Assembly: GCF_963675065.1 (NCBI RefSeq)
Contig: NZ_OY775905.1
Location: 1,128,501-1,192,500, forward strand
Length of the DNA stretch: 64,000 bases
Source: an uncultured Draconibacterium sp.
GTDB lineage: Bacteria > Bacteroidota > Bacteroidia > Bacteroidales > Prolixibacteraceae
Direction of reading: 5' to 3'
Notes under the pieces: generated by a model
Seen by the model: the letters and a program-made list of their open reading frames with translations, nothing else
The model's database searches: none
Told to the model about the DNA's origin: nothing
Shown here: positions 8,058 through 16,357 of the stretch, in pieces
Layout of the letters: every line of letters starts with the position of its first letter
Numbering within the stretch: position 1 is the stretch's first letter
Translations under genes and position numbers: made by a program

Positions 8058-9347
8058 CTAGAGTCTGTTATTCACAATATTGTTATAGATTGATCCAAAC
8101 TGTACGCGAATTCCAACATTAGCTCCCACCTCGAAAGACGAAGGTAACTGAACCTTATTCAGCAAAACATCTTCCAGCGAAATTTCACCTTTAGGCAAAT
8201 AAATCTGGTCGTGAACATTTTCTACGGTAAAACCCATTCGTACCGAGAGTCCGCGAATAATACGAACCGACAGATCGGTATCAAAAGTAATCCGGTTTTT
8301 GGTCCAGTCGTGCATATAGTTTGTGGCATTTAGTCCGGCTTCAATTTCTCCCCAGGTTTGTACAATCTGTAAATCAAGTCGTAAGGACTGCTCCCAGAGG
8401 CTTTCTTCCATCTTGTCGTAAATGCTCTCCTCGTAATATTTCATCCACTCGGGGCCAATATAATACGCAATGGTAAACACTTTTCGGTCCGACACATCCC
8501 ATGGAAAAATATTGTATTCCACTGCCGGCTTAACCGACATTGAGTATTTCGTGTTACGGTAATTGCTGTTGTAGAAACTTCCAAACAAACCTGTTGACCA
8601 ACGCGATGATAAGCTTTTCACCGCACTCGACGAGGCATATGTTGATGTGTTATCTGAACGGTACTCTTCTCCATCGGTGGTGTATTTCTGTGTATTTACC
8701 GAGCGACGGGCATTATTCCTTATACGAATTTCTTCGGTAACCTTGTCAGCGCGCGCATTAAACGAATAGTTATAGTTCTTTTTACTTTCTTCCATATTCA
8801 CACGGCCACTAACATCACCTCTAAAAGTCCAGTTATTCCATGGATCCTCAACTTCAGCAAACTGAGCCGGCTCTGCTTCGCCCCGGTAATTAAAACTCAG
8901 TTGATTAGACGCTTTTGTTTGGTTTACAAAAGGCATCAATCCCAACGAAAGTGCGTCTTTGAGTTTCTGACGTTCCTCTTCGTTTGTATCATCGGCAAGT
9001 GTAGTGCATGTAATGGTAAAATCGCTAAAATTCTCGAACGTAAGGTTGTTGTACATTAGCGAATACACCATCCCGCCCGAACCGCTTACCTGGCTACTTA
9101 TAATGATATGCACATCGGCAACCGCCGGATCATTTACAAAATCGGCAAAACGCATATTGCGGCGCATATAATCCATATCGAGTCGAACACCTTCGATATA
9201 AACTTTAATTTTTGCGTCGCGCTTGTCATACGACAACGATCCGCGACTTTTTATACGCACATCTTTCTCGGGATTTTCGGTAGCCGAAGCGTTACTCAGT
9301 GCAAAACAAATTAAAAGTGAAAAAATGGTGAGAAAGCGCAGTATCAT
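8058..9347 (-). CDS. two-part envelope protein: periplasmic N-domain plus outer-membrane barrel
   Basis: 429 residues from ATG 9347, which has a textbook AAGGAGG six bases upstream (rare in this genome); a TTG at 9371 is the alternative. A signal peptide is followed by an N-domain (about 30-150: IKVYIEGVRLDMDYMRRNM..., DVHIIISSQVSGSGG, LKDALSLGLMPFV). The rest is strand-rich with aromatic belts (SFNARADKVTEE, WSTGLFGSFYNSNY, FTIAYYIGPEW, LSVRMGFTVENVHD) and looks like a beta-barrel. I recall similar proteins with an ADVHI-(I/L)-(T/S)-Q-x-x-G-x-GG signature in several phyla, all uncharacterised. Monocistronic, divergent from the FKBP gene. Confidence 0.7.
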   Translation of the reverse strand: MILRFLTIFSLLICFALSNASATENPEKDVRIKSRGSLSYDKRDAKIKVYIEGVRLDMDYMRRNMRFADFVNDPAVADVHIIISSQVSGSGGMVYSLMYNNLTFENFSDFTITCTTLADDTNEEERQKLKDALSLGLMPFVNQTKASNQLSFNYRGEAEPAQFAEVEDPWNNWTFRGDVSGRVNMEESKKNYNYSFNARADKVTEEIRIRNNARRSVNTQKYTTDGEEYRSDNTSTYASSSAVKSLSSRWSTGLFGSFYNSNYRNTKYSMSVKPAVEYNIFPWDVSDRKVFTIAYYIGPEWMKYYEESIYDKMEESLWEQSLRLDLQIVQTWGEIEAGLNATNYMHDWTKNRITFDTDLSVRIIRGLSVRMGFTVENVHDQIYLPKGEISLEDVLLNKVQLPSSFEVGANVGIRVQFGSIYNNIVNNRL

Positions 9348-9494
9348 ATTAGTCCTCCTTATCAGGTTCAAGTTGGTTCAAAAAGTAAATATGTATTAAA
9401 AGCACCTCAAATATAGAACTTCGACTGCAATAATTAAAACTTACTTTCTGATTTTCACTTACTTTGTAGTACTTCTTAATATTGAAAGAGTAAC

Positions 9495-9926
9495 ATGGCA
9501 CGCAGAGAGAAAAAAGCACGTAGTAAAGGATCGGCCGGAAACAATCGTAAATCGGGTGAGGAATTTTTACAAAACAACAAGCAAAAAACAGGTGTTTTAG
9601 AGACCGACAGTGGTTTGCAATATTTAATTGTGGAAGAAATACAGGGACCAAAACCCGGACTTTTCGATACGGTTAAAATACATCAGCGGGCTTTACTACT
9701 CGACGGTAAAATACTGGAAGATACTTACCGTCAAAACCAACCCGATAAAGTTAAAATAGAAGAACTTATTGAGGGCCTGCAGGAAGGTTTGCCGATGATG
9801 AGCGTGGGCAGCCGATATAAATTCTGGGTGCCTGCCGACCTGGCCTGGGGACGAAAAGGTACCGGTAATAAAATTCCACCAAGTGCAGTTTTGAGTTTTG
9901 ATATACGCCTGGTTGAAATTTGCTGA
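9495..9926 (+). CDS. FKBP-type peptidyl-prolyl isomerase, cytosolic
   Basis: 143 residues. The FKBP domain spans about 38-143: SGLQYLIVEEIQGPKPGLFDTVKIH, IEGLQEGLPMMSVGSRYKFWVPADLAWG, IPPSAVLSFDIRLVEI. The N-terminal 30 residues are very basic and disordered (RREKKARSKGSAGNNRKSG), and there is no signal peptide, so the protein should stay in the cytoplasm, perhaps near nucleic acid or ribosomes (inference). The active-site belt is partly altered: the usual VHYTG reads IHQRAL, so isomerase activity is uncertain. Convergent with marC, with stops only a few bases apart. Confidence 0.85.
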   Translation: MARREKKARSKGSAGNNRKSGEEFLQNNKQKTGVLETDSGLQYLIVEEIQGPKPGLFDTVKIHQRALLLDGKILEDTYRQNQPDKVKIEELIEGLQEGLPMMSVGSRYKFWVPADLAWGRKGTGNKIPPSAVLSFDIRLVEIC

Positions 9927-9928
9927 AA

Positions 9929-10546
9929 TTAGCTCCAGTGAAGGTTGAGCCATGTTTTCACCCCTACCATAATCATCTCAATGGCTACAGAACCTACAAA
10001 CAAGGCTGTGATACGTCCGGCTAAATCAAAGTAGCGCTCAATTAATTCTTCTCGTTTTTGGCGAATTACATCGTGTAAAAATTTTAAAACGAATAAAACG
10101 AGAATACACAGCATAACCGCGACGACTATGGATGCACACGATATTAGAATATCGTTACGTTTTCCAATAACAACACTGGCACTAATGGTGCCCGGACCAA
10201 TTAATACCGGCATGGCAATGGCTCCGGCAACATGTTTTGATTCGCCACGTAATATCTCTATAGCGGTTGGCCCCCGAAACACGAATTGCAGTCCAATTAT
10301 CAGGAAAACAATTCCTCCAAACAATTGAAACGATGCAAACCGGACCTGAAATACATCGGAGAAAATTTTGTCGCCTAAAATGGCAAAACTACAGAATGCG
10401 ACACATGAGATTAATCCGGCACGCAGTAAGACCCGCTGGAATTGGCGATTATCGAGCTTTTGAACGATATCGATCAAATAAACGATTACCAAAAATGGAT
10501 TTAATAAAACAAGTAATAATAGTACTGATCTTGCAAATTCATTCAT
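9929..10546 (-). CDS. MarC family integral membrane protein
   Basis: 205 residues with about six membrane helices. Family features: LLVLLNPFLVIVYLIDI at the start (the NP in helix 1), GGIVFLIIGLQFV, AIAMPVLIGPGTISASVVIG (the conserved P-x-x-x-G-P-G-x-I). MarC/YhgN proteins sit in the inner membrane; the old link to antibiotic resistance was not confirmed and the function is unknown. Single gene, convergent with the FKBP gene. Confidence 0.9.
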   Translation of the reverse strand: MNEFARSVLLLLVLLNPFLVIVYLIDIVQKLDNRQFQRVLLRAGLISCVAFCSFAILGDKIFSDVFQVRFASFQLFGGIVFLIIGLQFVFRGPTAIEILRGESKHVAGAIAMPVLIGPGTISASVVIGKRNDILISCASIVVAVMLCILVLFVLKFLHDVIRQKREELIERYFDLAGRITALFVGSVAIEMIMVGVKTWLNLHWS

Positions 10547-10847
10547 ATCGAATCGGGAACTTTTATAGTTGTTTTTGAGCTACTTCCTGTTTGCGGGTAT
10601 CCCCGCCAGCTTTCGGGGCAAATATAAAAATAGATATTAGGAATCCAATAGGTTACGAATATCAATTCTTTACATGTAAGAATGGAAGAAACAAGCCTTG
10701 ATAAAATTGTTTGTAACAGAAAAGGGCCGAGCCAAAAACCCCAGAAACAGTAGGATAATATTAGAGTAAAAAAGAGATTTAAAAAAATAAATTTCCACCC
10801 AACCTTGTATTGATTCGTTAAATGGAAATCTATTGATTTTTCTCCTG
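10547..10847. other. gene-free region with small GC hairpins
   Basis: 301 bases between two minus-strand genes. GCGGG-TATC-CCCGC at 10597-10610 forms a short hairpin followed by a second GC patch (AGCTTTCGGGGC). The rest is AT-rich. No credible gene; possibly the marC leader and the 3' end of the upstream lipoprotein transcript. Confidence 0.35.
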
Positions 10848-11720
10848 TTAAGGTAAGGCAATATCGAAAGTTTCACCGAAAACAGTGATGCTGGCCACAT
10901 TGTTGCAAGTGTCGCCTGTATCGCTCGCAGGACGGTAGTCAATCTCACAACTTAAATCGTAATCGTCGAGGCCAATGTACAGCACACCTTCTTTTACCCA
11001 TCGGCAACATGTTCCGACAACTAAAGGTGTTGTTGTCGACATGGAGTATGCGTATCCGTCAGAACTTATTCCACTGTGTGTTCCGGTAATTTCGAATTCA
11101 TCGTCGCAAAAATCAACTGTTTCGCCACTTGTTATCGCATTTGTATCGTAGCCATTTACCCATTCGCGCTGTGTTTGTTGTTCAAAATAAAACTTTTTAC
11201 CATCAGGTGAAGTTATTACTCCATCACTAACGCTACAAGTATAAACCGGATGCTCGTTGCCGTTTAGTCCATCGAAAGAAATTGTTTGCACCCCTTCCAC
11301 TTTGTAATTATCGTGGTAAAATTCGTCAAAGGTGATTTCCCATTCAGCTCCACTTACACTTGGAAAATTGTCGGCAGAAATAACTAATTTCCCTCTTAGC
11401 TCATGGTTATCAAATCCCGAAATATTTTCCGGGCCATAATCCACCGTAATGATTTTCGGCCAGGTGGTAAGGTCGAGTGGCTCGATAAAAATTAGCGGAT
11501 AATCTTCGCTTGTATTTGTTGCGCTTTTCAATAGGCTATCCAATTGAAAACCCATCGTTGTTCCTTCTTCCTGAGTGGAAGCATAAATACTGTAAGCAGT
11601 TGCTGCTTCTACCACCAAAACACTGGCTTCTTCAGATGTAATGGTTCTCTTATCAACTTTATCACAGGCAGCTACTAGCAGAATCAGCAGGCCCAAAACA
11701 ACAAATAGCGTATTTCTCAT
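10848..11720 (-). CDS. hypothetical lipoprotein
   Basis: 290 residues. Lipoprotein signal with lipobox LVAAC (Cys19) followed by Asp20. The mature protein has beta-strand character, many Asp/Thr/Ser and several Cys late in the chain (VDFCDDEFEI, GTCCRWVKEG, YDLSCEID, GDTCNN), which could form disulfides outside the cytoplasm. Segments such as GPENISGFDNHELRGKLVI recall large Bacteroidota surface lipoproteins of unknown function. I do not recognise the family. Monocistronic. Confidence 0.7.
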   Translation of the reverse strand: MRNTLFVVLGLLILLVAACDKVDKRTITSEEASVLVVEAATAYSIYASTQEEGTTMGFQLDSLLKSATNTSEDYPLIFIEPLDLTTWPKIITVDYGPENISGFDNHELRGKLVISADNFPSVSGAEWEITFDEFYHDNYKVEGVQTISFDGLNGNEHPVYTCSVSDGVITSPDGKKFYFEQQTQREWVNGYDTNAITSGETVDFCDDEFEITGTHSGISSDGYAYSMSTTTPLVVGTCCRWVKEGVLYIGLDDYDLSCEIDYRPASDTGDTCNNVASITVFGETFDIALP

Positions 11721-12043
11721 AGCATTGAATTATAAAGGTTTATCGTTAAACTTAACGTTTTTTTCTGAAAAATAGTATAGAAAGTTCTTTCTTCTGGTTA
11801 CTCCCATTTTTTTGTACCCCCACACCGAACAATGTGTGAAGAAATGAGATACTACGAAAGTTTTCTTCTTGTTGAATGCGATCCATTATCGCATTAACAA
11901 TTTCGGTTGTATCTTCCCTCGTGCTGATTATTGTAAGATCGTATTGCCAGGGGTACCGAAAAACAACTTCGCCTACATCCAATTATAGCAGCATTGTTGA
12001 CAAGCATTTTGCCCCTTTGCGGTTTTATTTACATCCCAACAAA

Positions 12044-12071
12044 AAAGCCGCTCCTAATAAAGGAACGGCTT
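12044..12071 (-). terminator. terminator of the nadB-to-ppiD block
   Basis: On the minus strand AAGCCG-T-TCC, loop, GGA-G-CGGCTT with one mismatch, followed by a T-run (A-run at 12039-12045 on the plus strand), about 25 bases past the ppiD stop. Confidence 0.8.
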
Positions 12072-12095
12072 TAAATATCGTTGTGCGTTTTTCTA

Positions 12096-14222
12096 CTAAT
12101 AGAATTTCGCTCTTTTGTCTTCTATTTCTACCGAGTTACGGTATACATTAAATACTTCCGAACCTACACGATAAGTGTTTGTTTGAGCCAGACGCATTTT
12201 CTCGGCAGCCACATCAACACCAGTACCTTCGCTTACCGAAGTAGGCATTACAACATAAACACCGTTGTTTCCTGCAATTGGTTCCGATACTTCGTCAACC
12301 TCAAGTGCTCCAACTGTACCAATTACGGCAGGTTCCAAGCCAATTCCAGGAACCGAGAACGAGTTAAAGTTAATTGCGTTTGCCGTCTGAACTTCAGTAT
12401 CAAGCGCGGCAGCAGCACCAGCTAAATCGGCATTGTCGTTTAAAGCAGCTTTTGCTTTTTCAACCAACAATTCTGCTTTCTTCTCTTTTGTTACTGCTAA
12501 CTCAACACGTGCTTTTACGTTTTCGAAAGGAGCAATTCCCTTTTCAGTTTTGCTTGCTAAAATGGCAATTACAAAGTTGTCGCCCAATTCGAAAATACGC
12601 GAATCCTGGTTGTTGGTCAGAATATCGTTGACATCAGCTTCGTAGGCAGCTCTAACTAACGGACGAGCATCTTCCAACCCAACGATTGTACGCTGATTTT
12701 CGCTAACATTTGCTACTCGTTTGGTTAGACCTTGTTCACTCACTGCAGTGTTAAATGCTTCGGCAGTTGGATTTTCTCCTACAAACTGGCTTGCTTTAGA
12801 ATACACATTTTGGTAAGTTTTTGTACTTGGCTCAACTTTGCGGGTAAGATATGCTACCTGTACCTGACGGGTAAGTTTTCCGCGTTTTGTAGTTTGTATC
12901 AGGTGAATTCCGTATTGCGTTGCAACCATTGTCACACTATCTGTAGTGTTGTTAAATGCTGCATTTTCGAAAGGTTTCACCATTTGACCACGCTGGAACC
13001 AACCTAAATCGCCACCGTTGATAGCAGAACCCTGGTCGGCCGAATTGGTACGTGCCAGTTCGGCAAAATCAGCTCCGTTTTCAATCATTGTTTTCAAGCT
13101 GTCGGCCAATTGTTGTGCAACAATCAGTTCGGCTTGATTAGTAACCTGCAACAAAATATGACGCGCCTCAACCGAATCAGGCATCATTTCCGATTTGTAC
13201 AATTTTACCAGTGTGAATGATTCACCTTCTTTGTATGGACCGTAAACTGATCCAACTTCAGCACCTTCGTCGTAAATCCAATTACCAATTGCTTCCGGCA
13301 GGTCGTCTTTGTTGTCCCATACATCGTTAAAGCTAATGTCTGAGTTGGTATCGATAAACTGAATAGTGTTTTCAGTTTCTTCAAAGTCAGCTTTAATATC
13401 TGTGATCCATTCTTCAGCATCAGCAAAATCTTTTTCCGATGGTTCTACCGGGTAAGTAATGTATTCAATTCTTCTGCTGGCTTCCGCTTCGTAATCTTCT
13501 TTATTTGCGTTGTAATAATCTCTAAGGTCAGTTTCGGTAACGGTAACATCTTCGTCGGCAACAGTACTGTGCGGCAAAGCGATGTAATCGAAATTAACCG
13601 ATTTGTTTCCTGCTGTTGCACTGGCTTCAGCCTGCTCTCCGGTAACGTACATACCTTTTGCCACCATATAGGTGTATTTGCTTTGGGTACGTTCTTCAAC
13701 AATTTGTTGCTCGATGTTTAGCCATGAAGCACGGTCTTCAGGCGATACTATACCTGTATCCATGTTTTTCAGAAAACGAACTACCGCAGTACGATCGAAC
13801 TGACCTGTTTGCGGATTGCTGAATATTTGACGAACAATTTGGTGTGGATTTGCTCCCTGAAGCATATCAAACAGCTCTTCTGAGCTTACTTCAATTCCAA
13901 GATCTTCGTAGGCTTCGCCCATTACAATCTCGGCAATTTTTCGTTGCCAGGCCTGGTCGCGTACTTGTGCCCAGGTATTATCATCTAACTGATTTTGCTG
14001 ATAGTTTTGTTTGAATATCTCCCCAAGGTCTTCTACCTCTTGCTGAAATTCAGGATATTGAATTGATTCTCCATCAATTACTCCAACTTCTAATCGGTTT
14101 CTCTGAAACATCGACGAACCTCCTTGTAATAAATCGCCAAGGATGAACGCTGCTAATGATAAACCGATTACAATTGCTACTAACAATCCTGCTTTCGTTC
14201 TAATGTTTTGTAACGTTGCCAT
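12096..14222 (-). CDS. PpiD/SurA-like peptidyl-prolyl isomerase, membrane-anchored
   Basis: 708 residues, typical of Bacteroidota PpiD-like proteins. A short cytoplasmic N-terminus, one anchor helix (GLLVAIVIGLSLAAFILGDL, about 12-31), then a SurA-type N-domain (VIDGESIQYPEFQQEVE...), a parvulin/rotamase domain near 340-450 (ARHILLQ, NSADQGSAINGGDLGWF, VKPFENAAF, YGIHLIQT) and a C-terminal region repeating the chaperone fold. It assists folding of outer-membrane and secreted proteins in the periplasm. Last gene of the nadB-coaX-lptC-corC block, 165 bases behind corC, with a candidate own promoter (TATCTTCG on the minus strand at 14271-14278). Confidence 0.92.
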   Translation of the reverse strand: MATLQNIRTKAGLLVAIVIGLSLAAFILGDLLQGGSSMFQRNRLEVGVIDGESIQYPEFQQEVEDLGEIFKQNYQQNQLDDNTWAQVRDQAWQRKIAEIVMGEAYEDLGIEVSSEELFDMLQGANPHQIVRQIFSNPQTGQFDRTAVVRFLKNMDTGIVSPEDRASWLNIEQQIVEERTQSKYTYMVAKGMYVTGEQAEASATAGNKSVNFDYIALPHSTVADEDVTVTETDLRDYYNANKEDYEAEASRRIEYITYPVEPSEKDFADAEEWITDIKADFEETENTIQFIDTNSDISFNDVWDNKDDLPEAIGNWIYDEGAEVGSVYGPYKEGESFTLVKLYKSEMMPDSVEARHILLQVTNQAELIVAQQLADSLKTMIENGADFAELARTNSADQGSAINGGDLGWFQRGQMVKPFENAAFNNTTDSVTMVATQYGIHLIQTTKRGKLTRQVQVAYLTRKVEPSTKTYQNVYSKASQFVGENPTAEAFNTAVSEQGLTKRVANVSENQRTIVGLEDARPLVRAAYEADVNDILTNNQDSRIFELGDNFVIAILASKTEKGIAPFENVKARVELAVTKEKKAELLVEKAKAALNDNADLAGAAAALDTEVQTANAINFNSFSVPGIGLEPAVIGTVGALEVDEVSEPIAGNNGVYVVMPTSVSEGTGVDVAAEKMRLAQTNTYRVGSEVFNVYRNSVEIEDKRAKFY

Positions 14223-14270
14223 TGATTTACAGTTATTTTTTGTCTAAAATCGTTTGAATTTTTCGAGCTA

Positions 14271-14278
14271 CGAAGATA
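14271..14278 (-). promoter_or_regulatory. candidate -7 element before ppiD
   Basis: Minus-strand TATCTTCG resembles the TAnnTTTG/TAnnTTCG -7 box and lies about 50 bases before the ppiD start in the largest gap of the block. No -33 match at the expected distance. Confidence 0.3.
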
Positions 14279-14386
14279 ATAATTTTAACTGTTTTACCTC
14301 CAATATCGAATATTTTTTACCAATGCCCGAAACCAGCTCAGAATCAACAGATTCTCAACTCTTTACCTATGATAGGTTTTATGAAA

Positions 14387-15652
14387 TTAATCATCAAGAA
14401 GTTTGAGTTTTACCAATTCGATTTTAGTATTGGTTGCCTTTAGGATTTTAAATTGAAATTTTCCGATTTTTATTACCGAGTTCACTTTCGGTATACTTTC
14501 GTAGTTGTATAGAATAAATCCGGCAAGTGTTTCAAACTCCTCGTTTTCGGGAAGTTCGAGGAAATACTTTTCATTCAGCATATCAATCTCTGCTCGTGCA
14601 GAAAAAATAAACTCGGTATCGCTTATTTTCTTTTCAACAATATCTTTTACGTCGTGCTCGTCTTCAATCTCGCCAAATATTTCTTCAAGAATGTCTTCGC
14701 TGGTAACCATTCCGGCTGTTCCGCCAAATTCGTCAACAACAATTGCAATACTCCGGTGTCCCTGAATAAAAGTGCTCAGCAATTTATTTGCCGGCATTGT
14801 TTCGGGCACAATCAAAACATTTTTTATAAACGGATCGATGGTATGCGGGTTTTTAAACAACATTGACGAATGAACGTAACCAATTATATTGTCGATACTT
14901 TCGTTATAAATCAGAATTCGTGAATAACCAGTTTCTACAAATTTTTGCCGTAAATCGCCTATCGACGAGCCGGTTTCCATCATCTCAATTTCGGTACGCG
15001 GAATCATTACCTCGCGCAGCTTTATCTTCGAGAAATCGAGTGCATTTTTAAACAGTTTGATCTCTGTTTCAACCAATTCCTTATGCTCTGTATTTGTCCG
15101 GTCATTTTCTTTTATAAACTCATCGAGATCAATTCTACGGAACACTTTGTTTTTGTCTTGGTTGCCGGGTTCGGTATTAAAAACATTTCGCAACAAAAAA
15201 TTGGTAATGCCTATTGAGAAACGTGTTACCGGAAAAAATACCACATAAAAAAAAGCTAGTGGTAAAGCAAAAACATTAAGCAGCGCATTTGGAAAAATGC
15301 GAAATAATGTTTTTGGTAAAAACTCGGCAAACAGTAAAATTACAAATGTTGAGATAATTGTTTGCAGCAATAAAACCAATGACTCCGACTGGATAGAATT
15401 TAGCAAAACCGGCTCTAAAACTGCGGCAAAACCAATCCCGTAGACTACAAGCGCAATGTTGTTGCCAACCAACATGGTAGCAATGTACTGGCCGCCATTA
15501 TGGGTTAAAAACTTCAGTAACTTTGAGCTAAACGGATCGGATTGTTTATCGAGCTCAAGGCGCAGTTTATTCGCTGAAACAAAAGCAATCTCCATTCCTG
15601 AAAAAAAGGCCGAGAGAATGATCGTTATCAGAATCAGCAAATATGGGTTCAT
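14387..15652 (-). CDS. CNNM/CorC (HlyC) family protein with CBS pair
   Basis: 421 residues. An N-terminal CNNM/DUF21 membrane domain (FSGMEIAFVSANKLRLEL, then three hydrophobic segments to about 170), a CBS pair (about 210-330, including VMIPRTEIEMME and VVDEFGGTAGMVTSEDILEEIFGEI) and a C-terminal CorC_HlyC domain. Family members are linked to Mg/Co transport or membrane integrity; the haemolysin name is historical. Seven bases separate it from the lptC gene upstream in the block, so co-transcription is very likely. Confidence 0.93.
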   Translation of the reverse strand: MNPYLLILITIILSAFFSGMEIAFVSANKLRLELDKQSDPFSSKLLKFLTHNGGQYIATMLVGNNIALVVYGIGFAAVLEPVLLNSIQSESLVLLLQTIISTFVILLFAEFLPKTLFRIFPNALLNVFALPLAFFYVVFFPVTRFSIGITNFLLRNVFNTEPGNQDKNKVFRRIDLDEFIKENDRTNTEHKELVETEIKLFKNALDFSKIKLREVMIPRTEIEMMETGSSIGDLRQKFVETGYSRILIYNESIDNIIGYVHSSMLFKNPHTIDPFIKNVLIVPETMPANKLLSTFIQGHRSIAIVVDEFGGTAGMVTSEDILEEIFGEIEDEHDVKDIVEKKISDTEFIFSARAEIDMLNEKYFLELPENEEFETLAGFILYNYESIPKVNSVIKIGKFQFKILKATNTKIELVKLKLLDD

Positions 15653-15658
15653 AAATGG

Positions 15659-16357
15659 CTAGTTAAAAGTTACTGCTTGTTTGGGTGGTTTTTTCGAAAT
15701 TACCGGATCGTTTATTTCTTCTGCTGGCTTTATAAAGTTGCTACCGGTTGGCTGCGGCTGGTTCTTATTATCTACCGCAACATAAATAACACCTTTCGGA
15801 TTTGTAATTCTCCAGTTTTGCATATTCTGGTCAGATGTTAATCCTGTTCCGGTAATAATTTTGTCGGCACTAATAATCTTCACGTATTCTTCGGTGAAGA
15901 TCGTTTCGTGTTTTTCGTCCCAAATAAGATGTTCGGTTTTTAGCGAATCGCCTTTTTCGTTGATAACGATCACGTTATTTTTGGCTTCCCACTTTTCTTC
16001 TTTAATAAATTCCTTGGCATAATCGGCCTTAATACTGGAAGTTATTTTATGATTCTCGTCGTATTTAATTAGTAATAAACCTTCGGGAAATTCGTGAAAT
16101 GTTTTGCCTTCGTTTTCGAAGCGAAGTAATCTTGGGGCTTTAAGTAAAAAGCGAACCGTACCTGAATCGGTGGAGAGTGTTTCGAAATTTGTTGCCTCTA
16201 TAATCGGCAAATTTTCGGGGGAACTAAAAGCTTTTATTTTATCAATGTCGTTTTTCTTACACGCAAAGAAAAGCATTGCAGTTCCCAACACGGGAACTGC
16301 AATACGAGACATTCTTATTAGTTGCAATATTTTAAAAGCGAACTTTTGTGTTTTCAT
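15659..16357 (-). CDS. lptC: LptC, LPS-export periplasmic lipoprotein
   Basis: 232 residues from ATG 16357. It bridges the inner-membrane LptBFG exporter to the periplasmic LPS bridge. The LptC beta-jellyroll repeats show as SSPENLPIIEATNFETLSTD, GTVRFLLKAPRLLRFENEGK, FPEGLLLIKYDENHKI and VIVINEKGDSLKTEHLIWDE. Bacteroidota LptC is often a lipoprotein, and here Cys33 follows TAMLFFAC. ATG 16312 would place that Cys at 18, a more standard signal length, and would remove the 26-base overlap with the TPR gene; I cannot decide between the two. The C-terminal Pro/Lys-rich tail is probably unstructured. Confidence 0.88.
   Translation of the reverse strand: MKTQKFAFKILQLIRMSRIAVPVLGTAMLFFACKKNDIDKIKAFSSPENLPIIEATNFETLSTDSGTVRFLLKAPRLLRFENEGKTFHEFPEGLLLIKYDENHKITSSIKADYAKEFIKEEKWEAKNNVIVINEKGDSLKTEHLIWDEKHETIFTEEYVKIISADKIITGTGLTSDQNMQNWRITNPKGVIYVAVDNKNQPQPTGSNFIKPAEEINDPVISKKPPKQAVTFN

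Noticed and set aside
10670..10948. 92-residue minus-strand frame over the end of the 10848 lipoprotein gene
   Set aside because: Overlaps the gene's 3' part in another frame, with no family or RBS.
11752..11982. 76-residue minus-strand frame upstream of the lipoprotein gene
   Set aside because: Starts only with TTG directly after an in-frame stop, has no recognisable family and no RBS; likely chance.
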